Below are positions 31,722 to 42,637 of a DNA stretch of 64,000 bases, piece after piece. Origin of the DNA: Knoxdaviesia capensis (Eukaryota; Ascomycota; Sordariomycetes; Microascales; Gondwanamycetaceae). Both the position numbers and the translations under genes were made by a program. Location of the stretch: contig LNGK01000006.1 in NCBI GenBank assembly GCA_001510575.1, forward strand, positions 62,001 to 126,000, given 5' to 3'. How positions within the stretch are numbered: position 1 is the stretch's first letter; each line of letters starts with the position of its first letter. The notes beneath the pieces are model-generated. The model was not told where the DNA came from. It worked only from the letters and a program-made list of their open reading frames with translations, and ran no database searches.

Positions 31722-34700
31722 CTAAGCATACCGCCCAGTCTGGCTGCTCCCCAGAACCTCTGCCGACTTGGCCGGGACCGCGGGCTTCGGCTTGCCGAGC
31801 GCACCCAGCGGCTTCCGCGGAATCTGTGGCCGCGTGTTCTCAACCTTACGGGAAGATGCAGTCTCAGCCGCAGAGTCGTCGGAGGGGTTGTCGACGTCGG
31901 TGAACCGGCCATAGCCCTGCGCCGTGCGCTGTACGCTGGACGACGCCCGCTGCTCTTCGTTGAGGAGGCTTTGCACGCGGTTCTGGATGCTGACCGCTCG
32001 CGAGACGCCGCCAATGCTTTTCGGCAGCAACGCGGGGGGCGCAGACGCTGTGAAAATCGCGGCTGTAGACACTGTGGTAGAGGACGATGGGATGGGGGGA
32101 CCGCCGCCGTGCGCTACACGCTGCCGGTAGGCCGCGGAGGCAGCCTCGACGCGGCGGTCTTCCTCATCGAGCTGGCGCCGCTCCCACTCGCGCCGCATCT
32201 CCGGGGTCATGTCATCCGGGTCCTCAGGAAACCGCATCTCGGCCCTAGCCAGAGGGTCTGACGACTCCATAGGCGGCAGTGGATCTCGTCGGCTCATCTC
32301 TTTGAGCGGGGACGGCGTGCGAGGCGGCGGGGGAGCGGAGCTGGAACTGTTTGTGGCCTCGAATCTCTTGAATGCGTCGCCAAACTTGCCCGCAAGGATC
32401 TTAGAGCCCGACAGCCCCGTGAGACTGCCGCGCTTGCCGTGCTTTGAGCCCCAATCGTGCTTCTTGCTGTCAGACTCTTCCATGCTGCGGAGGAAGTCGA
32501 CGTTGGATTCAATGGCTGTATCCTTCGACGGTGGAAGGCCCGGTGAAGGGGCCTTATCGAATAATCCCGAAACACCGTATGAAATTACTTGGCTCTTGCT
32601 ACCGCCACTTCCTCCTCCAACTTCCTTCTCGCGCAGAAAGTCAAGGTTGGACTCTAGGTAGGTGCTTGAAGGCCGCGATCTTGACAAGGAAGTCCGCGCA
32701 GGCACGCTGTCAACCAACGTCATGGACGGGCGCACACCGTCCAGTGAAACTCGGGGCGAGGACGAGATTCGGTGGCTGGAAACAAGCACGTTTGTTGACT
32801 TAGGCAGCACTGGTGGCCGATCATCCAGCCTGGGCTTCGAGATGGGTGCACTATCCGGGATGCGGGAGGTGACTGGACCGCGGTTAATTTCGTTTTGGAC
32901 GTAGCGGGCTGTTGAAGAGGACGGTACTCGCGACGGAAGATCAACATCGGATGATGATGGGGAGGAAGTCATGGTTCCAGTGGAAACCATGGAAGGCTTG
33001 GCGTGAGCCGCATAGGTGGGCATGTTGGACACGGCGCGAGACGAGATCTCCTGGAGATCTGGGTTGCTGAAGATGATGGCCTGGGCCTTTCCGATCTCCG
33101 TAGTGCGGGCCGGGGCAGAAACCACGGTGGTGAGCTCTGATCCGACAGCCGGAGACCTGGAGGAGGGGACCTGTGAGGTTGGGGTTACTGGGACAGTAGT
33201 TCTTGCCCTTGACATGTCGACGGAGGTCGGAACAACAGCAGGCTTTGGCCGGGAGTAGGTTTCCACTGAGGCAATACGCTGAGAGATGGGAGTGGGGGAC
33301 TCTTGACGATCTTGAGGAGGGACAACCGGGGGAGACAGTGGAGCGTCGAAGTCGAACTTGATACCCTGGTCATGGAGCAAGGAGAACTGGTCCAGAGTCG
33401 GGAACCGAGAAGAAATATCGTCGAACGAGCCTTCACTGGCGGGAACAGGGCGGGTCGGAAGAGAAGCCGATGGTGGGTTTGCAGACACAGTAGCAGTGGT
33501 AGTGGTAGGGACAGACTTTGCCGCTGTGGTAGTTGAGGAAACGGAAACAGGAGCCACCGCAGAAAGAGACGGGGTTGGCATGGTTGAAGCAGGCACCGAC
33601 ACGGAAGAAGTCGGAGGAGCCGACGATGTCTTTCCATCAAGAGCGGCAAAGGGGTCTCCGTTAATGACCCTCATGGGCGAGGGACTTGGCTTCTGCGATA
33701 CATGGGCAGTCGTCGACAGGGCAGCTGACGTTGAGGCGGTGGTGGGGCGGCCACGGCGCATCGGCACAATATCGGGGAGAACCTGCTTCTGAGGAGCTTC
33801 GGGAGCGAACACAGCTCCAACAACAGCCGAGGGTTTCGATTTCGAGTCCGTAGAAGCACGGGGGTCTTTCCGGGGCTCGGATTTGGAGCGAGCAGCATAG
33901 ATATCGGGGACGGGGACTTCAATGCCTTGCATGACGCAAGACTCGCGAAGGACTTGGTAGATGTTTGGTCGGGCTTCGGGGTTTTCCTTGAGCATGGAAG
34001 CTGTGAAGAGAAGCGAGAGCTAGTTAGCATATAGGCACCTCTCAGACCGCACCATGGCACAGAAGAACCTACCAATAAGCTTCTTTAGCCGGTCGGAAAA
34101 CACAGGGTAGGTGGGATATCTGAAGCTAGCATTGAGGATAGCCAGCTGGCCTTGGTCCTCAAACGGGGTGGTGTAGTAGCAGAGCTTGTACAGAAGCACG
34201 CCGAGGGCCCAGATATCGGCCTTTTCGTTGATGGGCTGTTTCCGGTACACGTCGACCATTTCGGGACTGCGGTACTGCAGCGTGGTGTGTTTCTGGATTT
34301 CCTCGTCGATGAGGCGGCATTCGGCAACGGTGGTGGCCGCAGGTCTTGGCGGAGCGGCGGAGCCAAAATCGCAGACCTTGAAGCGCTTGCCGGCGGAGGT
34401 TTTGAGGATCAGGACGTTTTCGACCTTGAGATCGCGGTGCAGCAGCGGCGGCTTGAGGTAGTGCATGCAGGCCACGCCCTCGGCGACATCGGAGAAGATC
34501 TTGAGGATTTCCGGCTCGGTCAGGCGGTGTTGCAGCCGCGTGTTCATGAAGTCTATCAAGCCGCCGCCGTCGCAGAACTCCATCAGCAGGAACACCTCGT
34601 AGCCGCCGCCGCGCATTTCCGAGGCGTGCGAGTCGATGTATGTGACGATGGCCTTGTGGCCCTTGAGCCGCTTCATGGTTTCGACCTCGGTGCGCATGCC

Positions 34701-34982
34701 TCGCAGCGTGTCCTTGTCCGGCACGGCCACGCGCTTCAGCACGGCCAGGTCGGTGCCGTCGACGGCCTGGGCGAGCTTGACGAGGTACACATGGGCAAAG
34801 CCGCCCTCCGACAGATATTTCTGGATGACCACTCGATGGCCGCCGACCTGGATCTTGGTGCCGGGAGCGAAGGTTCCGGGAGGGGCGTTGTTCACCGGCG
34901 GTGCCGCCACGGCGTACTGGGCCGGAGCGGCAGCATGGCCTCGGCCCGGGGGAGGATACTGGCTGTGGCTGTATGAGGCCAT
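31722..34982 (-). CDS. Ark1/Prk1 (NAK family) serine/threonine kinase
   Basis: Exons 34982-34073 and 34000-31722 join over a 72-base intron (GTAGGT, TGCTAAC, TTCACAG) in phase 1, giving 1062 residues. The splice builds DRLKKLI-ASMLKENPEARPN. The kinase domain spans about 45-330: LSEGGFAHVYLVK glycine loop, VLKRV lysine, HRDLKVENVL catalytic loop, VCDFGSA, and YRSPEMVDVY. The YRSPEM activation segment and LSEGGFAHVY loop are typical of the Ark1/Prk1/AAK1 group, which phosphorylates actin-patch and clathrin adaptor proteins in endocytosis. The 730-residue tail is Ser/Pro/Thr-rich and holds two copies of an ESN(L/V)DFLR motif (near residues 750 and 799), a proline-rich segment (SSAPPPPRTPSP) and a C-terminal KPKPAVPAK. 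The start is chosen at MASYSHSQYPPPG, the last ATG before the kinase core. Confidence 0.9.
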
Positions 34983-35770
34983 GGTATATACAGGATTCTG
35001 GGACAGGAGGAACAGCCAAAGCCAGGGCTCGAAGACGGATACGAAGAAGGAAGATATCGAGAAAGGAAAGGATGTCGAGGGTTGGGCGAATATGAGAGAA
35101 CGAGGCTGCAGGATCAAAACAATAAACCAAGGTGCCCAAACCGAGATATTCCTATAACGGGGTATGATGTGGAATATGCAATACAAACAGCGAGTGAGTT
35201 ACGCTTCTGGCGGGGGAAGATTTTTGCAGGTTGGCGATTGGATGGAACCAAACGGGTCAAAACATCAAAAATAGGTGTATTTATGGAGAAGAATTCGAGA
35301 TTGAAACAGCTGTAGTATTTTCGAGGAAGAAGAAGAAGAGATATTCAGGGTTTCTGGCCAGAGCATAGCAAGATCATGCTCTGCCTGCCTGTTTCGAGGG
35401 GGAAGGAGAAATTGCCAGGAGACCACAGAGACGAAGGGAGAGAGAGAGGGAAAACAACCAAAACAAAGGGGAAAGGAAGAAGAGAGAAGAAGTTGGGCTG
35501 TGAGATTTTGGAGATAAGATGAGCCGTTGTTGTGTTTTGTTTGGTCTGAAGTGAGTTTGAGTTTTAGCTACAGTTGCATTTCCCCCCCTTCGATTTTGCA
35601 GTTGCAGCTATTACGTATGTTACACTCTGGTTCTGTAGGCTGCGAGTTAGAGGCGGGTTGTGGGTGGAATGAGGTTTCGGAGTAACTGGATCTAGTGAGG
35701 TTGTAGTCAGGTTTTGCTAGTGAGCGACTATGGAGCGCCAGGGGAAAATACAGAAGCCTAAAATCCCGAC

Positions 35771-35792
35771 TAGGGTTTCTAGGGTTAGGGTT
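35771..35792. promoter_or_regulatory. Telobox cluster
   Basis: TAGGGTTT followed directly by CTAGGGTTAGGGTT gives three TTAGGG-like repeats within 22 bases, about 800 bases upstream of the kinase start. It could be a Tbf1-type binding cluster or a short interstitial telomeric repeat. Confidence 0.45.
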
Positions 35793-38497
35793 GTTTCGGG
35801 TTAATGTTCAAAGTTGATTCTGGAGAAGTCTGGATGTCTGGCAATCAACAAATTAGGTATCCGTTTCCCCACGTAGCACGAACTGGCTGATTTGGGAGTT
35901 TCCGCATGACAAAAGTCACGAGGAGATCTCGCTAAGGCCGGTATGGAAAACCGGACGAGGTTCGCTTGCTGTGGAGACTCCACCCCGTACACAGCAGCTC
36001 GGAACCGGAGTTCGGGGGGCACCGGGCGAACTGAGGGGCGAGCACGGCATTTTATTTTCGGCGCGGGCCTCCGTCTTCCCCCGGAGGCGAAGGCTACTGT
36101 GGCCTCGCCGATGCTACATCGCCCGGTTGAAACTTCATTCACCCGTACTCGTACACGCCGGATGTCCTGGTGCAACAGTATATATTGCCCAGGAGCTGCT
36201 TTGAGATGACTGCATTGAGAGAGGCGAGAAAACAGGGCTCCAGAGACTGAATGATTGGGCAGGAAGATGCCCTGGGAGTTCAGGCCGCTGTGGACTTTTC
36301 TAGACACGAGTGAGGTTTTTGGTGCTGGCCGTGTATCGTGTTCACGTCGGCGTTATTACCTGCAAGGAACTATGAGCCGATGCAAACCCTTGACACCCGG
36401 CCCAACAAAGGAGCTGACGAGCTGTGAGCATGTGTTTGTATAAATTAAAAAGCGAGGAGAGGTCTCACTGGTTCAATATATTCCAGTGCAGACCACGCCA
36501 TATAAGCATCAGGAAGAGTGACACAGGACTCTGGAAACGGATAGTAGCAGTTGTTGTGAGGTGAAAGTTCCCTCATATAGAAATCCTTCCCTATAATATG
36601 TCCTAAAGATCCCTGGAAGTGAGAGCGGCGAGGTGGAAGGATTCTGGTTGGGTAGAGGAACAAGAGCAGTAACCGCAAAGAGACGTTGAATCTAGAGATG
36701 GAAGAATAGAACAAAACAGGAAAAAGGGGGGGAATTCGGATAAAATCTCTATAATGTTTTTGGGCTCAATATCAGAAGCGGGTAAAATAGGCAGGCTATT
36801 TTTATCCTTTTTATTATAATTTTCTGAAAATAAAAGTAAACTGGACGAAAGCTGGTGATAGCCACATTACAGAAAACGACAAGTGACAGTTACATTGACA
36901 AGGAGCTACGTGCGCCCGTTGATGGAGGGGAATTGACTGTGGCCTTACTCATCTCAATGCCATAAATGGGATCTTTTACCATTACCTTACCTCATATTCC
37001 ACATTCTGTCTGTTTCTTTCTGGTTCATCTATATCGTGGACTGTCCCTTACTTTCCACTTCCGTCCGCCGTCTCACTCTGTATCGCCCTCTTCACTTTAT
37101 GGGATGCTGCATGTCTTATAGGTACAAGCCCACCTATAGTGTGTGTTCTTTTATTAGTTAACAGTGCAATATCCATCTCTATGCAGGACCTCTTCAAGCC
37201 TTCGAACGGGATGCTCTACAAACACACCAAAGTCTGTTCTGTGTAATACTCTCTCCTGCTTTTGTACAAACGCATTCAATGCAAACGAAACTGTTTCCAT
37301 ACGTACCGGGACCGGACTAAACTGTACTGATTGATATCTTTGGAGAGCCATATCCCCTTAGTGACTCCGGCACTCTCTCGCCTATTCACCAGCCCGGGGA
37401 CTAGACTAGTCCCTTACTTCCTACATACAGTATACAGCTTATCGTGGGATGTTCTCCAGGTGTCAGCGAATGTAGTATTCCTACAGGATCACTGGCCTTG
37501 GCTCCCGAAGAGTTCTTCAAAGGTTCGTGGAGACTGACGTGTCAGCCATGGATCAGGCGGAGAGAGACGAGGGGCAACGGGACTTCCTTGCCCCGACTTC
37601 CACTTACAAGCAAGCAAGTCTGGTGACAAAGTCTAGACCCGGGGCTCGGCCGTGGAATGTCGGCTACAGGAGGGCTCTTTGGGAACAAGAACTCTGCACT
37701 CCCCCTCCATATGGAATGACACCCCCGATGGCTCGGATGCCCCTTGGAGGACATGGCCGATTGCTGAGGGACCGAACAGAAAGCTGAAAGGACTCTTACA
37801 TACATGGCCACTCCTCTCAGTATTTCTCCGGCTCCTTTGATCCCCCTTGATCCTTCGAACAGAGACGGCCGGCTCTTTCTTCTGCTTACTTTGGGGGCTA
37901 ACGTTGGACGCCCATGGGGGTAGAAGCGAGAATACGACTGGACGGGCGTGCGGTGACTTCTTGTGCCATTGTTGGATCGGATGCTTCCCCCAAGAACATA
38001 ACGTATATCGATGTGTGTGTGTGCTGCTCCTCATGCGGTTGTTAGACCCGGTATTCGGCTCGTTTTCAATCAAGAAACCACCCAAAGGTCCAACCACACT
38101 GGAGGATCCCCGGAATGGAGGAGCCTCCTTTAAATTGCTTATTACGGTCCATTACATACGGTACACGCCATATACGAATGATCCTGCCTTCATCAAGACT
38201 GGGTGCCCGAGGTACAAGGCAGTGCATGCACTTATATAGATGAATGTGGGTACCGCCTTGTATAACCACGGCGTGTTGGATGAATATACAGTACTGGGGT
38301 TAATCTATCCAGTTCGGAAAATCTCTATATACACACCTTCTCCCAGGAACTTCTTCTCTTGCATCCTGGTCAATGGTGACGGACTTTTGTGTTTCTTCAA
38401 CCACTCTTCACACCGTTGCTTTGCATCCTCCTGCTTCTGACCTTCTGCATTGGTACTGGCAGATATATCTTCACGTCCATACACACTTTCTCAAGCC

Positions 38498-38505
38498 TAT
38501 AAAAG
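38498..38505 (+). promoter_or_regulatory. TATA box of secreted repeat protein gene
   Basis: TATAAAAG lies 171 bases upstream of the ATG, followed by the hairpin-prone GAGAGAGCTGTCTCTC. There is no ATG between it and the start codon. A clear TATA is expected for a strongly regulated rather than housekeeping gene. Confidence 0.55.
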
Positions 38506-38668
38506 AGAGAGCTGTCTCTCCAGTTCCTCCGTTTGATAAAAGGTGGCTTACGAGGTATTTCACAACACCACGGTCTTCTGTCTCTTCGTCTTTTCGTCTC
38601 TCAGTTCCATACTAACCAGGTACAGTCCAAAAACAAGCATAACCAGCATCCCCCGAATCATCATCACT

Positions 38669-39616
38669 ATGCATTTCCTCAAGTCTCTTTCCGTGGCGGC
38701 CATCCTCAGCCTGTCTGCCGTGGCCTCACCCGTTGCCCCGGTGGCTGACAACGCCGTCGAGGCGCGGGACCACATTGAGATCCCGGTGCAGCTTCCCAGA
38801 GAGCCCAAGCCGACCCCCGTCATTCAGCGTGCCGCTGCCAACCCGGATGGACCCAACAAGAGTCTCCCCGTGGAGCCTCGGCCGACCATGAAGAGACGTG
38901 AGCCCGAGGCCAACCCAGCTGGACCGCCGTACTTCTCTCTGCCCATAGAGCCTCGGCCGACCATGAAGATCCGCGAGCCCGAGGCCAACCCAGCCGGACC
39001 GCCGTACTTCTCTCTGCCCATAGAGCCTCGGCCAACGATGAAGATCCGCGAGCCCGAGGCCAACCCGGATGGACCCAACAAGAGTCTCCCCGTGGAGCCG
39101 AGGCCGACCATGAAGAAGCGCGAGCCTGAGCCAGTCTCCCCGGACGGACCTAGCAAGACCATGCCTGTCCCCCTCAAGGTTCGTCGGGACCAGAACCCCC
39201 CCTCTGTATCCGGACTGCGGGAAGCTGCTGGAATCCCCGATGTCGGCATCGACCGTGAAGTCTTGACTGCTGTTTTCCCTACAACTGCTGCCACTACGAC
39301 CGGCGCCGCTGGACCCTCTGGACCCTTTACTGACCCGCTGCTGATTGAATCTCTTACCCGGACATCAGATCTAGGTGCCTCCGTGTCGCCCACCTCCACC
39401 GCAACTCCCACCATCGGCTTCTGCGCACGTATGAACTGCCCGCCATCCCAAGTTTGCGTCGAGACAAAGCGCGGCGCCGTTTGCAGTGATGCAGGCTTTG
39501 GAGCCCGGCAGCAATGTGGCCCGGTCATCTGTCCGGTCGGCCAGGTTTGCTGCAATGAAAGCTGCGGAATCTGCACACTGCCCCGGGGAAACTGCATCAT
39601 GAAATATTGCGCGTGA
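38669..39616 (+). CDS. Secreted tandem-repeat protein with Kex2-like sites and 12-Cys C-terminal domain
   Basis: Single exon, 315 residues, not a protein I can name. Residues 1-20 form a signal peptide (MHFLKSLSVAAILSLSAVAS). Residues 58-173 carry imperfect proline-rich repeats of about 25 residues: unit 1 58-76, units 2 and 3 77-101 and 102-126 (near-identical, core NPAGPPYFSLPIEPRPTMK), unit 4 127-150 (core NPDGPNKSLPVEPRPTMK, as unit 1) and a degenerate unit 5 151-173. Dibasic sites KR (75-76), KR (150-151) and RR (172-173) follow units 1, 4 and 5; the 2/3 and 3/4 joints read K-I-R instead. A Ser/Thr linker leads to a C-terminal domain (251-314) with 12 cysteines, the second part of the form C-x4-C-x5-CC-x3-C-x2-C-x6-C-x4-C. 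This fits a kexin-processed secreted precursor; a structural wall protein is the alternative. The start is the ATG directly before the signal peptide. Confidence 0.78.
   Translation: MHFLKSLSVAAILSLSAVASPVAPVADNAVEARDHIEIPVQLPREPKPTPVIQRAAANPDGPNKSLPVEPRPTMKRREPEANPAGPPYFSLPIEPRPTMKIREPEANPAGPPYFSLPIEPRPTMKIREPEANPDGPNKSLPVEPRPTMKKREPEPVSPDGPSKTMPVPLKVRRDQNPPSVSGLREAAGIPDVGIDREVLTAVFPTTAATTTGAAGPSGPFTDPLLIESLTRTSDLGASVSPTSTATPTIGFCARMNCPPSQVCVETKRGAVCSDAGFGARQQCGPVICPVGQVCCNESCGICTLPRGNCIMKYCA
38840..39187 (+). repeat. Coding minisatellite, 72-75 bp units
   Basis: Five tandem units encode the proline-rich repeats. Units 2 (38897-38971) and 3 (38972-39046) differ at only four of 75 bases, all silent, so they are a recent duplication or are kept alike by conversion. 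Units 1 and 4 share the NPDGPNKSLPV variant, giving an A-B-B-A order. Confidence 0.85.
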
Positions 39617-39916
39617 GACAAGCGAACGAAGTGGAAATCGATAACTGGCAAATGGACAATGGACATCTGGATTTTTGCAATGAACGACAAAAAGTGGCGG
39701 CTGGCTTGCTTAGAGGGGGCAATGAGTCTATGGCTCTTGATTTTGACTTGCCAGTGGCCATTGAATGCATGAGTGTTAGTGGAGGGTTGCTTGAAAAGGA
39801 GAAATTATGTCTGATCTTTTCCAACTATCACTATGACTCTGCTCCGACAATAATCTGTTGCTGACTCCGTGTTCCTACTCGTGATATCCTGCCACTGCTG
39901 AAGAAGATGTAACCCC
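39617..39916. other. Convergent 3' region repeat protein / GH55
   Basis: 300 bases shared by the two 3' ends; no further feature seen. Confidence 0.5.
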
Positions 39917-42637
39917 CTACTGAATCTGTGCGGCTTGAGTGGCGCGATGTTCAACTCTAGCCGTGCTCACAACCCCCCCGATATGCGCCGTTCCTCGACT
40001 GAGGATCAGCCACGCACTGATAGCAGTCAAGAAACCGTTCCGGTTCTCCTCCTGAACCGTCGGCCGCAGACCCCCCAGCGGCGAGATGCACTGCACACTC
40101 CCTTTCGTGTACTGGCTGTACAGCCACAGCCCGTCGGAGTAGTCCGTCTGCACCAGCCGGAGCTGGCACGCCTCGACATCGAGACACGCCTGCTCGTAGG
40201 CGCGGAAGAAGCTGTAGAAGCCGGCGCCGTACACGAAGATGGCCTTGGACTTGCGGACCACCAGCGCCCAGGACACCAGGCACGGGGCCGTGTCGGAGCC
40301 CGCGGTGCTCTGTGCCGGGCAGTCGGAGAATGTGGGGTCGCCGCCCAGCGTGCCGATTGTGAACACTTCGCGGGCGGTCGGCTCGGGCTGGAAGTACGGC
40401 GATTCGGTTTGCATGTGGCCGATGAAGAGGTTTGCTGCCCCGTCAAACTGGTACTGGTACAGCACGCAGTGCTCGGACGCACTGCTCCAGAACCACGTCG
40501 GCCCGGTCGACTCGACGAGCAGGCCACGGCCCACGTACACGTTGAGACGCTCCTGCGACAGCGTGTCCAGGTCGTGATCGGCCACCCACAGCCAGTTGTT
40601 TTCGAAGTATCCAGATGCCCCCTTTGTGACGTGCATGAGGAGGCTGCCGGCCATGCAGCGGCGGTTGACCACATCCGACTTCGGACAGTCGGCCGTCTGC
40701 AGGTTGGTTCCGGTTGCTCCACCAATACGGACGTGAGTGTCCCACATTCCAGCAGTGCCCTGGGTGCTTTCATGGATGTTCCACTGGATGAAGATGGCGC
40801 CGGCCGTCGGTCCCCGGGTGTTGACAATCAGGTCGGAAATCTCCACCATGCCCGAGTCTCCCGGCTTGCCCACCTGCAGCACAGGCACCGGCTTCAGCTG
40901 GTTGGCGAAGTTAGGGCCGTAGCACACGATCTGTGGCCACATTTCCCCAACAATGCGTGTGCCAACAGGGATCAGCACGGTCGAGGCCACCGGGTACACG
41001 CCGGCAGGGATGAAGATCACGGCCCCACTTTCGGCGCCGACCCGGAATGCCTCCCGCAGGGCCTCGGCCTTGTCACCCTTGCCGTCTCCGACAGCGCCAA
41101 AGTCAGCCACGTTGAGAAAGGCGCTTTTGGGCAGCTCGGCGTACTGAGGCTTGGAGCGGGTGAAGAAGTGTCCGCTTTCTGTGAGGAGTCCCGGCGACTT
41201 GTCAGGGGGTGGGAGCACGTCGGCCACGTCGATGCCGGTGCCGTCCTCGGTGAGGTAGCGACGGCCCATGGCCCAGGATGCGATTACTTGCGGTCCTCCG
41301 GGAAGGATTGTTGGGCCGTTCTTCACCATCACCACAGCCTCGTTGGAGCCTTCGACGGCCAGGTTGTCGATGGTCACGGCCGGCCGGGACTCTGGATGTA
41401 CGATGATGCCGTACGAGACCGATGAAAGAATCGAGTCAATGAGGGTGATACTGCCGATTCCGGGGTGTTCATCACCACTGGCTACATTGGAGCAGTCGAA
41501 TCCGATGTAAGCCTCGATAATGGTGATGCCGTGCCACGTCCAGCCCCAGTCCCAGATCATGGAGACGGCCACGATGGGCTGACGGAACACCACGTTTCGG
41601 ACAGTAAACTGCTGGCTTCCGACACGCATACCGATAGCGCCGCCGGTAATGCTGATATCACTCATAAAGCCTCCGGAGCCGTTTTCAGTGAAGATCCCGA
41701 CGGCGGTGGTACTGCTGCCAACCTTCATGATGATGTCGATGTTCTGCAGAGACGTGGCCTGGGCAACTTGCCAGTGGATTCCTGTTGGAACGTATCGGCC
41801 AGAGTTTCCTTCGGGCATTTCCGTGAGGTCCAAGACCAGATTCCGGATTTGTCGGGTGAACTGGTTCTGATTGATATACCACTGGCTTCCGTTGCCTCCG
41901 GGTAGATATACATCGGTGTCGATGAGGGCTATACCCGAGAAGTTAGGGAGACCTTTGATGGTGGGCTTCTCTTCGGTCGTAGGATCTCCAATGAACTGCG
42001 TCAGATAGTACTGAACAATCGGTGCGGATACTCTGTATGTCCCCGCTGGGAAGAACACAACAGCTCCAAGTGTGGTTGTAGAACCGCATTTGAGGCCGCA
42101 TCGGTTTCCATCTCGAATGGCCAAGTTGATGGCTTCGGTATCTGTTCAAGGAATGGGGCTTAGTGGTGTCGCTCTTGAAGCTTGATATAGAGAACTTACC
42201 ATCCGTGACTCCGTCGCCAACTGCGCCATATTCCTTAACATTTCTCCAGACTGAGTAGCCCTTTGGTGCATAAGGCATCTTGGACATGAGCAAAGGTGTT
42301 AATATTAGCCTGTCATGGTGATGAAGTCGTATGTGGCTCAACTTACACTGCCATGTTTCATGTTAGCAAGCCAGTAGGTTGTGTTTGTTCCCTCGGCAGC
42401 TCTGGCCGGAGCCATTGAGACCTTGCGGTCGTCTCGATGGCCATGGTGGATTTGGTAATGAGCCTGTTCTTCTCTCTGGAGGTGTGAAATGGCTCTGGGA
42501 TTGTTGAACATATAACTCGGTGGGGATGGGATCTTGATCTCGGGAACTGAGCTGTGATGGCCCACGACTACCAGCGGTAGAAGGACGAAGAGGCAGGCTG
42601 TTGCCCAAGCCACCTGGAAAGAGTGAGATGAAACCAT
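39917..42637 (-). CDS. GH55-type exo-1,3-beta-glucanase
   Basis: Exons 42637-42347, 42278-42200 and 42141-39917 (introns 68 and 58 bases) join in frame to 864 residues. A signal peptide covers about 1-26 (VAWATACLFVLLPLVVVG). The family start motif YWLANMKHGS-MPYAPKGYSVWRNVKEYGA is rebuilt across intron 1, and GDGVTDD-TEAINLAIRDGNRCG across intron 2. Two pectate-lyase-like beta-helix halves each begin with this glycine/Asp signature, the second at about 465 (NVADFGAVGDGKGDKAEALREA). Other conserved parts are GIHWQVAQATSLQNIDI, GGFMSDISITGGAIGMRVG, NWLWVADHDLD and TWFWSSASEHCVLYQYQ. GH55 enzymes release glucose or short sugars from laminarin-type glucan outside the cell, in wall turnover or feeding. 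Catalytic residues were not assigned by eye. It faces the secreted repeat protein tail to tail. Confidence 0.92.

Larger units (their letters stand above)
34983..38668. other. Divergent intergenic region Ark1-like / secreted repeat protein
   Basis: At 3.7 kb this is the second longest gene-free stretch. It has a purine-rich leader for the kinase (35310-35500), a telobox cluster at 35771-35792, a GC-rich island around 35990-36130, AT-rich sequence around 36750-36850, and a TATA box at 38498-38505 for the secreted protein. ORFs in it are short and unlike known proteins. Confidence 0.5.

Noticed and set aside
35771..35792. Telomere or chromosome end
   Set aside because: Only three TTAGGG-like repeats, inside ordinary gene-bearing sequence on both sides; treated as a telobox cluster.
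38669..39616. Alpha-type mating pheromone precursor or ustiloxin-type RiPP
   Set aside because: Repeat cores lack the short Trp/Cys pheromone or Tyr-containing dikaritin form, repeats are longer, joints are mostly not K-R, and no UstY-type oxidase gene is near. Kept as an unassigned repeat precursor.
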